Source: Lytechinus pictus (Eukaryota > Echinodermata > Echinoidea > Temnopleuroida > Toxopneustidae). From it: a DNA stretch of 64,000 nucleotides. Location: NCBI RefSeq assembly GCF_037042905.1, contig NC_087252.1:16483701-16547700 (forward strand), in the 5' to 3' direction. A program made the translations under genes and the position numbers. The notes under the pieces were generated by a model. That model was not told the DNA's origin. It saw only the letters and a list, made by a program, of their open reading frames with translations, and did not search any database. This document shows, piece by piece, positions 22,810 through 35,076 of the stretch; the stretch's first letter is position 1, and every line of letters begins with the position of its first letter.

Positions 22810-24052
22810 TCATGCATTCCGATTTATCATTAGTGATCAAATGACCATCTTGCTTTTTAAAACCCAAATTCACAACATTTTTCTTGTTTGACAAAAGGTT
22901 TGGGACGTGAATTCCAGGATATAAATGAAACACATGATGGGCTAATGTATAAGCAGGGACACGAGAGGTATAAGCAACATTTTTTTTGCTTAATTAAGTT
23001 TGGCATGAGATGGACTTGGTCTTTCTTATGATTCAAGTCGATTTTATACCAAGTTTGTTTTAATCAACAATCAATGTTTGAAGCCTCATGATTTCAATTT
23101 TAAAACCTCTTTGTTAATTAAACAGTCATTTTTCTTAGCATATGCAGCTTCTTAATTTATCAAATTTAAATTATAAAATGTCATTTTTGCTGAATATCCT
23201 TTTTTCCACCTATTTTCATAGGCCCTAAGATACATTTCTGTAGTAAGCACTATAAATACATTGCAAGCTATTATCATTTGTTTGATATTACTATTTTATA
23301 GAATCATCCTTTAATTTCTTTCAGAAATATATTTGACAAATTACTTGTGATATTCATGCTTTAGCTGTAGAGTTAAAATCTTCATTAAACTTTTTTTAAT
23401 CCATTGTTTATCTATTTTTATTCAGAGTTTCTGAATCAAAAAAAAAAAATCAACCGAGCATAATGCTGAAAATTTCATCAAAATCGGTTGTAAAATAGCA
23501 AACTGGAGTATAGGTTAAGGTTGGGAATAATGCGATTGCAAGAGTGACCAGTTAGTGTGGAGGAGCTACCAATGAGTATCTCAGCTCCTTTTAGAGATGT
23601 TTGTAGAACTGACGTACAGAGTAGGCCCCCCCCCCCCCCGAAATAATAATAAATTCACGACCAAGAAAAAGAAATGAGGGTGAAATATAATATTTTTTTT
23701 TATATTATGTGAAAATCTAACACAAACTTGGATTTTTCATGTCAATTAAAAAAAAAATTGCTCGCTTATTTTTTTTTTCTTTTTTAAAATCAATTTATCG
23801 AGATACACCATATAAAAGGACAAGAATAAATAAATGAATTGAAAATATTACTTCCAATGGGAAAGGAAAAGAGGCACGCTTGTGGACGCGAGATCAGATC
23901 AAAGCCTAAGGTCATGTCGCTTGGCCCCACGTGACGCTGGCCCCACCATTTACCAATTAACGTACAAAACCCGGGACAAAACCTAAACAAAGATTCAATT
24001 CCATTTTCTATCAAAGCTAGCTCCGGGCAAAGTTCCACCGGACTTCGATAAG
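22810..24052. other. AT-rich DNA, no gene recognised
   Basis: An open minus-strand stretch at 22646-22933 has no recognisable domain and partly overlaps the Harbinger relic, so it is not called. Near 23465-23500 the sequence AAAATTTCATCAAAATCGG marks a remnant of the TTAA-element family. C-run at 23625. Confidence 0.45.
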
Positions 24053-24060
24053 GTAGGATT

Positions 24061-24291
24061 CACTAGCGTACCTACGGGGGGGGGGGGGTGCAGGGGGGGC
24101 ACTCTGCCCCCCCCTGACGAGTCACAACCCATGCAAAAACGTATCTTTGCCCCCCCTGACGGGCTTGAAAAACCTTTTTTGCCCTTCAATGACCTTCAAT
24201 GCCCCCCTGACGCGCTTGAAGACCTTTTTTTTTTTTTTTTTGCTTGTCAATTTTTTTCTGGTACGAAATCCTTTATTTGTGATCGAAGACC

Positions 24292-24322
<31 letters not shown>

Positions 24323-24370
24323 TGTCAATTGTTTTCTGGTACGAAATCCTTTATTTTTTATCGAAGACCT

Positions 24371-24436
<66 letters not shown>

Positions 24437-24497
24437 CTTGTCAAATTTTTTGGTGGACGGTTTTGCCCCCCTGTGGAAAATCCTAGGTACGCCACTG
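24061..24497. mobile_element. Short hAT element
   Basis: Ends CACTAGCGTACCTACG and CCTAGGTACGCCACTG are flanked by a perfect 8-bp duplication GTAGGATT (24053-24060 and 24498-24505). The inside carries a G-run, then three tandem copies of a unit containing CTTGTCAATT, TCTGGTACGAAATCC and GAAGACC, each separated by long T-runs (the last about 70 T). The long open frames here are homopolymer artefacts. Confidence 0.9.
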
Positions 24498-24505
24498 GTA
24501 GGATT

Positions 24506-25254
24506 ATACAACAGTATCAGATTGGTTATGATTTAATTCAAACAAATGTGCACTTGATCTAGATGTAATTGGCGTGTAACGTTAGTTTAGATTTATTTTT
24601 CCGTAGATCTAACTTCCTCAGGCCTAAATTTAAACGCAGTTACGGCACGCTATTAGGCCTAACTTAGATCCACGTCAAACTGCACTGTTACGATGGCGAT
24701 CGATCTGGACTTCATACATTAGACAAAAAAGGCAAAACTAAAAAAAAAAAAATTTGGTCTCTGTCATTGTTCCGCTGGACTCTGTTGCCTCCACTCACCA
24801 ATTGAGAAATAAGAAATTGAAAAAAAATGTGTAAAACCCCCTCGAAACAGCCGGCTGCTGCAGCTGTCTAAAAAAAGGTTAAAACTTCTTCACGTTGCAG
24901 TACACCTACCGTACGGTATACGGTACCGTACATTGTGTTGAGTTTGAACTTCTCGATACGGTACGATGCTGCAGGCGCAGTCGAGCTAGCCGCGCTCGCA
25001 CGCAGGCAGCGCTAGTCCGAACCTAAGTTGGCCAATATTAACAAATAAGTAATGACAATGTTCGTTTGCTAAGAAATTCAAGTGCATGCTGCTGATACAT
25101 GATTTTGGGGTTGAGTTCTGCTTCCTAACTCATGTGATGCAATGGCGACGTTTCATATGGCCCTAGCAGATTAACTCTCAAATACGGCACTGAGCATGCT
25201 CAGTACTGCTATATTACACTGAGCATGCTCAGTGCAGTGTTATAATAGTATGCT
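24506..25254. other. GC-richer palindrome-bearing DNA
   Basis: Contains clustered overlapping palindromes of TACGGTA/CGTACG type at about 24905-24965 and two 16-18 bp perfect palindromes at 25189-25234. A promoter is possible, but no exon was found. Confidence 0.4.
25189..25234. repeat. Two perfect palindromes, CACTGAGCATGCTCAGTG
   Basis: ACTGAGCATGCTCAGT at 25189-25204 and CACTGAGCATGCTCAGTG at 25217-25234, separated by 12 bases. Confidence 0.9.
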
Positions 25255-25261
25255 AGCTTCA

Positions 25262-25470
25262 GTTCATGATTTAATCCATGGACTAAAGTTAGCACCGGGG
25301 TATAACTCAGCCGTGGGTTAAATTTAGCCCCGGGTGCTAAAGTTAGTCCATGGATTAGTTAGTCCACCGTTTGTGAATAGCGCGGTGGACTAACTTTATA
25401 CCCCGGTATTAGTTAACCCCCGACTAAATTTAACCCCGGTATAAATTTAGTCGACCTTTGTGAATTCGGG
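25262..25470. repeat. TTATACCCCGG repeat family, second copy
   Basis: Multiple inverted words (CATGGACTAAAGTTAGCAC, GTGCTAAAGTTAGTCCATG, GGACTAACTTTATACCCCGG) related to the 14.3-15.1 kb copy. It runs directly into the TTAA-family element at 25477. Confidence 0.75.
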
Positions 25471-25476
25471 CCATAA

Positions 25477-26050
25477 TGTTGTGTTTGAAAGGAGAAAAAT
25501 AAATAAAACAGAATGGTGAAAGTTTGAAAGAAATCGGACAAGCAGTAAGAAAGTTATGGCTGTTTTGAAATTGAGATCTCTAAGACTATGTAGATTTCAA
25601 ATTGGCAATTGGGTAAGTAAATTATGACAAGAGGCAAGGACAACTTTCCCATAGGCCATGTACTTTATTATCAGTGATTTGTGGTTTTCTCCCAAGTACC
25701 CATTCCCCCGGGGCTGTAATCTAAATATAGCCTAGGTAGTATATTGCTGTATGTCCTCATAAAAGAAAAATATGATTTGAAGTAAAACATTTGAAAAAAA
25801 TGTAATTTTAGTCACATTATGTATTGGAGTACATGGAAGAGTAGTCCTTGCCATACGTCACTTTGACATCACATTTGTTGCCAATTTGAAATCTCCATAG
25901 GTGTAGTGATTACCAATATTCACAACTTTTAAAAATTCATGACTTTCTTACTGTTTGTCCGATATTGTTCAAACTTTCACCTATCAACTTGTCTGATTTT
26001 CCTTTTTCCTCTAAAAGCAAGTTTTTATTTGGGTTGGATTCCCCCTTAAC
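25477..26050. mobile_element. 5'-truncated TTAA-family element
   Basis: About 570 bp closely match 50815-51392 (shared GGAGAAAAATAAAT, TTGGCAATTGGGTAAGTAAA, CATGTACTTTATTATCA and the end GGTTGGATTCCCC). The right terminus CCCCCTTAA is present. The left terminus is missing, replaced by the preceding repeat. Confidence 0.8.
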
Positions 26051-26150
26051 AACGTTCATCTGCGCTGTGCGTCCATATCATATCTAGGCTAGGCTAGGCG
26101 GCTCGGCTTGCAGCTCAAGAACAGTTATTACCGGTATGCCATCCAATAGT

Positions 26151-27677
26151 CAGTGGCGTAACAGGCGGGGGGGGGGCACTGGGGGGCAAGTTGCCCCCCC
26201 CCCCCCTGGCGGATTTCACCGGGGAAAAAAAACGGGAAAAGGAGGGAGAAAGAAAGGGAAAGGGAGAGGAAAGGGGAAAATGAAAGGAGGAAAGGGAAAG
26301 TGAAAAGAAAACATTATTATGGAAAAGGAATTAGGAAAGCGGGAAAGTGTACGAATGAAGAACAGTTGAGAAAGAACAAATCATTCCGAAATAGGCCTAT
26401 ATGTAATGCAATAGCACGGTGGGAAATAAATTAAAAGATGAGAAATTGGCAAACAATAGCGGGAAACGAAGGTAGAGAGTAATTATTTAGTCAAAAGCTA
26501 AATTGGAAAACAAAGAAAAGGGACAAGAAAAAATAATAACATGACCGGGCTGCCGGTGATTGAAATTAAAGAGCGGGAAGAAAGACGGACTGCATGCAAC
26601 ATTGTGCTATAAAAGCTTGCTATATTTCATGCAGATAAGCTACCGGGGCTTTGCCCCAGACCCCACGCAGTAGGGGCTCTTCATTTATAACCATCAAATG
26701 GCTCTATCACTGGCATACAGGCGGGGGTGGTCTGCATGGTTCCACACCCAAGAGAAAATAAAAGAAATTATGAAATCAATGGAAACAGTGAAATGTTTTA
26801 TTTGCTGATTATAATGGAAAAATCTATCAAATAATTAGAATTTAATTTCAATAGGCAAGTTTATTTTCCAGCTCGCTTTGCACGCTGGCGACTTTTCACA
26901 AATTTTTCCCACATTGCTATGTTTTGCCCCCTCAAAATATTTGGTTCATTACGCAACTGGGTTGAATAAATGTGTTGTGTAAAAGCTATATTCTGTATAT
27001 GCCCGCGATTTGTAGCGGCAATCTGCGAGGTTTAAATGGCTTTGATTTTAAGAAGTTCCGGGGGCTCCGCCCCGGATCCCAACCGCACAGCACTGCGTAT
27101 GGAAGGGTTCGGCCATGGCCCCGAAAAGTTCTACAGACAAGAACAAAAAAGGAAGAAAGAAAAGCAAAGGAAAAGTGTAGGATATGATTTTATTTACTGA
27201 ATGTAATGTAAAAAAATAGCTCAAAGTTAGATTCTCATAAAAAGGTGATTTTTTTCTCAGTCGCTTCGCTCGCTCGGGACTTATATATAGCAGCTTTTAG
27301 CACATCTGCTATACTGCTCCCCTGGTTTTTTTTTTCTTCGCGCTACTGCCACAAAGAATCCTGTTCACAGTGGCGTACAGACCACAAAAATGAATCTAAA
27401 GAGAGAAGAGTGAAATATATTATTTTCTGGATATCATGTCAAAATCTATCACAAAATTGAATTTTTGTCTTGAAAAGGTCAAAATTTTTGCTCGTTCGCT
27501 CGCAACTATTTTCAAAGATAAATTTTGCCCAATACGCAATATATGGCCTTCTCAAAATAGTCGCCTCATTACATCATAATTACGCCTGTTCATACCATGA
27601 TATGACCGGGAAATTTTTGGCTCTTGCGACACCCCCCCCCCCCCCCCCACTGGCCACCGACCCCTGTTACGCCGCTG
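26151..27677. mobile_element. hAT element, 1.5 kb, non-autonomous
   Basis: Ends CAGTGGCGTAACAGG and CCTGTTACGCCGCTG are flanked by a perfect 8-bp duplication CCAATAGT (26143-26150 and 27678-27685). A G-run and C-run follow the left end and a C-run precedes the right end. Internal CAGCTCGCTTTGCACGCTGG and related GC words, plus further CACTGGCATACAGG- and CAGTGGCGTACAGA-type ends (about 26709 and 27369), suggest nested or duplicated hAT ends. No transposase frame. Confidence 0.9.
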
Positions 27678-27685
27678 CCAATAGT

Positions 27686-28420
27686 AACTTCCCTGAAATT
27701 TTTGTTTTTGATTGGCTGTCGAGGATTGTTGATGTGGTATTAGCGATTAATCATGGTATTTATTTCTTCTTTCGATTAGGCCTATTGTTGCACACACTTA
27801 AAATCTATGATGAGATCATATATACATGCAAAGAGGGGGGGGGGGGACCTTCAATGAACTGAGCTTGTCCCAAAAGGAGTACATGGCATGAAATTTTAAC
27901 AAGTTTAAGAGAGATTAAAGGTAAAAGTGACCTAGAAAAGAACTCCATGAAATTATGTGAGGGGTGAGGGAATATTTACAAAGGATATGAAATTCCACAC
28001 ATAGAAATAATTAAAAACGAATGATACCTCTTACTCTCTCTATCACAAAAGAAAAAAAAATGAAAACAAATAAATTAAATGATTAATTAATCAATTAAAA
28101 TAGATTGAAACAAATGATACCTCTGACTGTCTATATCACAAAAGAAAAAAAAACTGTAAACAAATAAATTAAATGAATAAAATACATTAATTAATCAATA
28201 TAAATAGATTGATAAATAAATTAATAATTGTATTAATATATAAGTAAATCATCAAATAAATTTCTGAAGAAGTAAATACATACACATTTTATTATTCTCT
28301 CTCCTTGTTTATTTGGAAAATAAATTGGAGGCCCCCCCACTCCAGCGCCGCCCATGATAATTCTCACCGGCCGGGGAAACAAGCCCCACGACCACGTTAT
28401 TTTCCATGATATAACAGTGC
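27686..28420. other. AT-rich DNA with ~92-bp direct repeat
   Basis: A unit containing ATGATACCTCT, TATCACAAAAGAAAAAAAA and AACAAATAAATTAAATGA occurs at about 28020-28085 and 28112-28175. G-run at 27834-27846. No gene. Confidence 0.5.
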
Positions 28421-28422
28421 AA

Positions 28423-28782
28423 GGGGCCTCGATAACGAGTATACTAATAGCCGTCATCCGAGCCCCGCACACGTGCGAATGTTGGGAAAAGCGCATTGGA
28501 CGGGGCCAGTTTCGCGATTATCTTAGGATGCAAGCTTAATAATATACTCGTGATGTAGGCCCCGCTACTGTGTTGGAGTGTCTGAAGTGCCGTAGTGCGG
28601 GGCCTATATAACGATTATAGTATTATACTCGTGAAACAGGCCCCGCGAACGGACATTCTAAGCCATTCAACACAGCAGCGGGGCCTATATCACGAGTATG
28701 TATAGTGAGCTGAAGTTAGCAACCTAGATATTGAGGTATGATCGATTACAAGTTTTTCTCGAGCGGGGCCTATATCACGATT
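28423..28782. repeat. Cluster of six copies of a short motif in both orientations
   Basis: GGGGCCTATATCACGAGTAT or variants occur at 28423-28444 (+), 28544-28565 (-), 28597-28619 (+), 28625-28646 (-), 28678-28699 (+) and 28763-28782 (+). A weaker copy is at 28500-28518. The pair at 28597-28646 forms a hairpin with a tiny loop. No family recognised. Confidence 0.85.
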
Positions 28783-28789
28783 TTGCCAA

Positions 28790-30640
28790 AACCACAAGGA
28801 GCTTACCTGGGGGCGGTTTCTAAGAAAGACGACCAAGTTGAGCCATAAACAAGGCTTGAATTAAGTGTTTCTCTAATTAAGTTACTAGTCTAAGTCTAAC
28901 AAACGCCAGCCCTCCAGTCTCCTCAGCCCTCTACGTTCATCTGCATGAGGCAGGCCGGGATTCCCCCTTTAAAAAATACACAGGGGGGTTGCAGAAAAGT
29001 TAGTATTATGGTAACTTTGCCAGCCAATAGTAACAGCTCTGAAATCTTTGATTTTGATTGGCTTTCGAGAATTGTTGCCATGGTACCTTGCCCCGGGGAC
29101 CTCGACACGTCTATAGTACGGGGTCATGGATCATAATTGTCCCCTGCTTTCAGAATACGGATTTTATTGTAACTCTTAAGATACAAGAATATTTCTCTTA
29201 AGACAATTTTCATAATACGGCCCCAGCTTCATGCACAATTCAGTTAAAATTCCTAGGGTCCTGTGACACAAAAATTAGCGATTAATTGTACGCTTAATTG
29301 TCTTGATTGTACATTGTAGTCAATTAATGCAATCGATCGTAATATTTTACTATTGCCAAGCATTGTTACAGGCCCCATATGTCTCTATACACATGTATGT
29401 CCAATAAACCCATGAATCTCTATACTAACTTTCATTTTTTATAAGCTCTAACTATCAGCAGACTTAAAGCTCCAAACCCCTTGCCATATTCTTCAGACCT
29501 TCCCAATGCCCTCACCCCCTGGCTTCACTCCCCCCCCCCCCCCCCCTCTTCCTGTGTCTCTCACCGTTACACACGTACACACAGACCCTTTCTCTATAGC
29601 CCTCTCTCCAGCCCACTCTATATATGTGGATACACAATCATACACACACACACAGGCATATTTGTTTACAGATACAAGGCTGTACAAATACATACGTCAT
29701 GCACACACACCCGCACACACTCCTTTCTTCGATTTTTATTTCCCTTTCTCACGATGCAACGAGACAAGAATCACATTCACATCATAAATTTATCAGCTGT
29801 ATGAAACAGGTTTATTACAGAAGCATGCATCATCCTTAATATATAAAACTCTCTTTACAACAGTTTCATATACACTAAAATATTCCCAAGACAATATGAA
29901 ATTAATTTGGCAATGGGCCAGTTTCATAATGAATAAAACAAAGATATGGGGGATATTAAAAAAAAAATCATTACCAGTACTTTACATGAACACCATGTAG
30001 TTTGATTGCCTTTTGATAACTCTTGACAGGTGAAAGCTGAAAAATGACTTTTTACCTCTCCCCCCATAAAATGACAAATGTTTCAAAATATAACACACAA
30101 TTGAACCAGTTACTCCAATCCAATTTCCTTATTTTATTTTCTTTTTGGGGGAAGGGTAATAAAAACAAATCGTAAGATATAGTTCCTCACCTGTGATGAA
30201 GTCATTCCTATAAATTGTAATACTGTACCAAGACAATACTAAGAATAATAATTAAGGACTTATGACTATCCACCCAACAGTACTGCAGTCATTTCTCTGA
30301 TCATAATGGGATATTCACGAAGACATGCCTATAACTATTTCACCGGAATAATGCAAATATTAGTTGTGGTAACAAATGACAGCAGTGCTAAACAATTTTT
30401 TGTATAACAATACTTACTTAGACGGGGAAGGGGTTTACGGTAAAGTTTCATTAAAGTTTAAATTTGGCAATAAGTCGAAAAAAGATTACTGCTCGTAACA
30501 CACGACACTCCAAAATGAAATTGTAATTAAAAAAGTAAAACCCTGAATTCAGGCATAGTACTTGCTTTGCTAATTTCATTTCTACATCAGCATATCATGG
30601 ACTATAATAAAAAAAAAAACATTGCAATCGATTTGTGTCA
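28790..30640. other. Intergenic, repeats and a possible poly(A) signal
   Basis: Contains TTTGATTTTGATTGGCT-type MITE debris (28981-29100), a C-run at 29530-29546, CA-rich microsatellite stretches (29565-29720) and a minus-strand AATAAA at 29816-29811. That signal could end a minus-strand transcript from the 30.6-31.0 kb fragment or a very long 3' untranslated region of the phosphate transporter. No reading frame of note. Confidence 0.4.
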
Positions 30641-30642
30641 CT

Positions 30643-31039
30643 TCAGAACTTCTTCTTCTTCTGTGTTGAATTCCTCCGTTCACCGGAGAACTGCAAGCCT
30701 TTAGTTGCAGTACAGCATGGTAAAAATAATGAGCTATTAGTCACTGTTTGCAGCCGCTTGATCAACAAGGCGCTGTCTTGAGAAATGTATATCAAACACA
30801 AATTGAAGAGTAACAGGATGAAAGTCAGGAAACTGATACGAGACATTGCCAATGACACCAAGGAGGATAAGTCTGGTTCTTGCAACATGAAGATAGGAGT
30901 CTGTATTTGAAAAGCTTGAGAGCACTTTAATGGCATCCTCTGGAAAATGATTCAGAAGATTAGAACTGTGTACTGAATTTAAGCTTTTTAACACAAAGTT
31001 CAGCAATCGATCGTAGAAGAATCTGTCCGACTGATTGCA
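30643..31039 (-). pseudogene. Protein-like fragment, frameshifted or terminal exon, family unknown
   Basis: On the minus strand from about 31039 a frame reads SDRFFYDRLLNFVLKSLN, then LNHFPEDAIKVLSSFSNTDS, TRLILLGVIGN and HPVTLQFVFDIHF, before a stop at 30737. The -1/+2 frame then offers a protein-like tail DSALLIKRLQTVTNSSLFLP ending in QKKKKF with a stop at 30643. The composition suggests an alpha-helical, HEAT-like or similar soluble domain, but no family is recognised. Either the first stop is the true C-terminus, or one frameshift near 30785 separates two parts of one C-terminus. The upstream edge abuts a dispersed repeat (31030-31085, also near 42590), so it may be a transposon-broken gene remnant. 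Confidence 0.45.
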
Positions 31040-31496
31040 TCAACTACAATGTACAATCGCACGATCACCGCCAAACTTTTATGAAACCCTAAACAGGCAG
31101 TATCCTCAAAGGGTTACTTCTTGATATGTTATTCAACATGAAAATACATGTTAGAAGATAAGACAAGTCGAACAGATTTAAAAGGTACAGAGAGATTAGA
31201 CTTGTGCAAGACTCATATGTAATTAAAAAATGATTTAACTTGTAGAGGTTTAACCCTGCTCTTAACTAGAATTTCAAACCTTACTTTTATGGAATGCTGG
31301 TTTCACAGTATTTCTTCCATATTCAATTCATGGCAGTTATAACATACCAACCGATTCAATATTCAATAGAACGATTATTTCTTCCCCAAATTTTGCCTGA
31401 ACGTGCAACACACAATGGGCGTTTCAGAAACAATAAATAAAATTCGACTGTAGTGTCACTTGCTTCCTTTTGCCAAAGTTGGGCAGTAAGTACTAT

Positions 31497-31610
31497 CAGT
31501 GGCAGACCGTGACCCGGAGGAGACAATTGATTGGAGGGGCACTGTATTGTTTGTGAACAATGCTGTGCCCCTCCAATGCTTTGTCTCCTCCGGGTCACAG
31601 TCCGCCACTG
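31497..31610. mobile_element. Palindromic hAT-type MITE
   Basis: Almost the whole 114 bp is a hairpin: CAGTGGCAGACCGTGACCCG pairs with its near-complement at the right end, and GGAGGGGCACTG with CTGTGCCCCTCC. Flanking AGTACTAT and TGTACTAT match at 7 of 8 bases, consistent with a hAT duplication. Confidence 0.82.
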
Positions 31611-33649
31611 TGTACTATGCACTTCATGTCATCGTGCCCGATTATGGTGTAAGGAATGTAAAAAAAAATTGCCTGCATTGACAGAAATCATCTTAAATAT
31701 GTAACTACTAGGATACGTCTTCGTTGATAAATGCATCATACCTGGTTCAGAGCAGTACATGTACGAATAGATATGTGCAGACTGCCAACCTCTGGGAATG
31801 AAAAATTGTATTCTGTGATAAAAAAAAGTGTATTTTTTCCCCCAAAAGTGTATTTAATAATAAAATGCGTGGCGCACTCGCTCATCGCGGGGCTCAAGCT
31901 GAATGCAAGCTAAAATGCGCACTGCTCTTGCAGATGGAAAAAAAAAACATTTAAACATGTGTATATCTCACCCTGGTTTTAACAAAATGATTGAAAAAAA
32001 AAACAAGTTACCTGAAATTACATTGACCTAATTACCATACCATACTTGTGTAAGTTTTATGAAATAAAGACATATAACGTATTTTTTAAAGAAAAAACGT
32101 ACTGCCGTATTTTGGTTGCAAAAACATACTAAATACGCCAAAAATGTACTGGTTGGCAGGTCTGTAAGTGAAACATAAAGCATGGTGCCCAATGTAGTTT
32201 GGGATAATACAGGGGTCAATGAACACGATACATGATACTGGCATAGGGGTCAAATGTCACAATACTGACACGTTATACTTCAGTCTGCAGCATTATATCA
32301 ATCAGTGAAAAACAAAATGAAAGGCAAATATGAAAATAACCATTCTATTTAATGTGAAAAAAATAGAGTAGCTGGTGCAGCATACAAAATTATAGGCCTC
32401 ATCCTATACTTGCAAGGCTTATTAAGCAGATTGTGCAAGGCAGTAGTTAAACATATCAGCAATATACTCCACAAGAACTTTATAAAATTAAACTGATAAT
32501 CCTTAATCACTGCAAAAATATTTTCATACTTAAATTTCGATCGACACATTCGAGAAACAATATTAAAACTAAGAGGGCCCCCCGCATGCTTCCACGTATG
32601 TACAAACAACTGTACCAAAAATAAATTCACATACAACCGGTTTCCATTGCAAAGTTTGTTATTCAATAATTTTGAATAAACTTGTGATATTCTATTCTGA
32701 CTGGCTCAGCTGAGCGAGGTATATCTTGGTTTATATTCAGAATCCATTAACACACACAAACTAAAGATTGATTTACACGCGAGTAGAGACGGCTACTAAC
32801 CATTTGAAGATTAAAGGTGATGCGATCTACAAAAGAACACAATTTTGGCGTAGTCGGCCCAATAAAACAGGACATAAGCAATGTTGAAGCCCATGATTTG
32901 GGCAACACTGTACAAAGGTTACAAATCTATCATTTCAGAACAAGTTTACATAAATAGCAATTTAGGTAACCGGAGATGACACTAAAAATTGATAAAAAGA
33001 ATCTAAAAATCATCTAGGAATTACCTTTTTCCTACATAAAAATGCTTTTTTCCATGGCTGAAAATATGTTGAAAAGGTCCGCATTCATATAGTCTGAAAA
33101 ATGGCATCCTTGTTTAACAGTTGTAGAAATTCTACTCAACAGAACTAGTTGGCAGTTCTGTAGAATAGACAAATGTTAGGTTTATTTTGTACTTCTCCTC
33201 TATTCATTTAAGACATTGTTGAAGTTATATATCTTTCAAAAGATATTTAATTCATTTGATACAAATGCAACTTTTCTACACTAAATAGTAGTCTTTCAAA
33301 GACAGTCAAAGAAAATATAGGAGACAGAACAAACACAAACATACAAATCACAGTAACTGGTGAATTTGGTCGAGGTTTAGGTAAAGGAACATGTTCAGGC
33401 AAGGGTGCGTTTCACAAAAATAGCAAACACACACATATTTAGCACATAATCCGTATGGTTGTAGGGCGTGTCCTCTGACCAATGCGGTGATGCATTGTAT
33501 ACCACATGCAACCAAACATACTAGTACTAGTGCGATTTTTAGTCTGACTTGACTCTTTCTGAAATGCTTCCTAAGACAGTTTTGAATTAAATCGTCAGCT
33601 CGTCAAATTCACCAAAATGCTTGAATATGATTGGCAGAGAAATACTGGT

Positions 33650-33829
33650 GGGTGTTTCATAAAGGCTGTTGGTTAAGTTCAGAGCGGCTTTATGAGCAAC
33701 CGGTGACCCTTTCCTAGGAACTATAAAACCAACACCAATGAAAATTTGTTGTGTCATTTGCTACAAGAAAGGATCAGCAGTTCTTTGTAAAGCCGCTCTG
33801 AACTCACAAACAGCTTTATGAAATATCGT
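33650..33829. mobile_element. Foldback MITE, GGGTGTTTCATAAA ends
   Basis: GGTGTTTCATAAAGGCTGTT at the left and AACAGCTTTATGAAATATC at the right are inverted. Inner arms GTTCAGAGCGGCTTTA and TAAAGCCGCTCTGAAC are perfect. Confidence 0.75.
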
Positions 33830-34008
33830 CCTGGTTTCTGAATGTTACTATGGCAACAGCCAAGGATGACCAACATGTCTGCGCTATTTACCTTCTTGAA
33901 TGGTGCCCGAGGCCAGCTCGCACAAAGCCTAACAATTGATGCATGGACTGACCACATGTACAATCGACGTTAGATCAATTGCTATTAAGCTCCATGTGAC
34001 AATGCACT

Positions 34009-34211
34009 GGGGGTGTTTTACTAGTTGAGTGTGACTAAACGCGGACACACACATGTATAACTGCAATCTTATTGATTTAATATGCAGGAGTGCTAATCCC
34101 CTTGAGCATGTTTTGACCATTTCGGTGATGCCTTTCACACTACATGAAAGTGGGGATTTAAGTGCAACTCTTACTCTAAAAGTCACATTCAAACCCTTGT
34201 GAAACACCCCC
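34009..34211. mobile_element. Foldback MITE, GGGGTGTTT ends
   Basis: GGGGTGTTTTAC at the left and GTGAAACACCCC at the right, with imperfect inner pairing (GAGTGTGACT/AGTCACATTC). Confidence 0.65.
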
Positions 34212-34897
34212 TAGATGACACTAACTATGCTGACCCTTTCCCCAACCTGCATGGCCAGGCACTCATAACACAAAACCTTGTGATTGGTGGCAGAACAAAA
34301 ACCATCAAAAGCAATTGTATCAACAATCACAAAGCTCTGAGGGCCAAGGTCCTCGATGCACCCAACATACAGACAAGAACAACTGTTGTCGAAGCCAATA
34401 ATCAAAAGCCACAAATGATACAATGGCCAACATTCAAAAGGGATACTCTGTAATAACTTTAACATTCAAATCAAGCTAAATTTGTACAAATTTACACCAC
34501 ACTTCCAAGTCACTTTCAGTCACCCATAATGTACATGAAACTTGAGGTTTGCTTGGTTATCAAGTAATTTCAGCACAGCTCAAAAATAAATAATGTTGTA
34601 AATTATTCTCTTAATATGCATTCATTGTCCCATTTGACAAAAGGGAGATGCAGACCATCGATATAAAACCCTGGATAGAGCTCGTTGTGTACTGTTGCAC
34701 ACACAGCCTTGAAGCTAGAGGAGAAATACTCCATGACACAATTAACAGTATATGGGGCTACACCAACATGCAAGAAACAACATGTGCTTTGAAGAAGTCT
34801 GCCTTATCCAGCCTTCTAGTTGTTCCACAATTAGCACAGTAGAAGCATTTCATTTCCAGACTACAACATGCAAAGTATGAATTATTGATGTCTTCCA

Positions 34898-35076
34898 GGG
34901 GAGTGTTTCACAAAGATTTAAGCCTGACTTTTTTTTAAAGTCGCACTTAAATTTCAGTTGCGTAAGGTATATAACGCAACACCGCATATCCATCAATTAG
35001 ATTATGTTTTAAATAAAATGTGCACATTGGCATTTATGCTGGACTCTAGGTCACACCATCTTTGTTAAACACCCCC
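34898..35076. mobile_element. Foldback MITE, GGGGAGTGTTT ends
   Basis: GGGGAGTGTTTCACAAAGAT and ATCTTTGTTAAACACCCCC are inverted. Interior non-coding. Confidence 0.65.

Noticed and set aside
22646..22933. 95-residue minus-strand frame
   Set aside because: Partly overlaps a Harbinger relic that reads on the other strand; no recognisable domain.
24122..24562. Lysine- or phenylalanine-rich open frames
   Set aside because: Produced by long T-runs inside a hAT element.
29493..29804. Open frames in 29.5-29.8 kb
   Set aside because: Low-complexity CA and C runs; frames open on both strands.
34199..34465. Overlapping 84-residue frames on both strands
   Set aside because: Equal-length open frames on opposite strands in the probable 3' UTR region, no domain, next to a foldback MITE.
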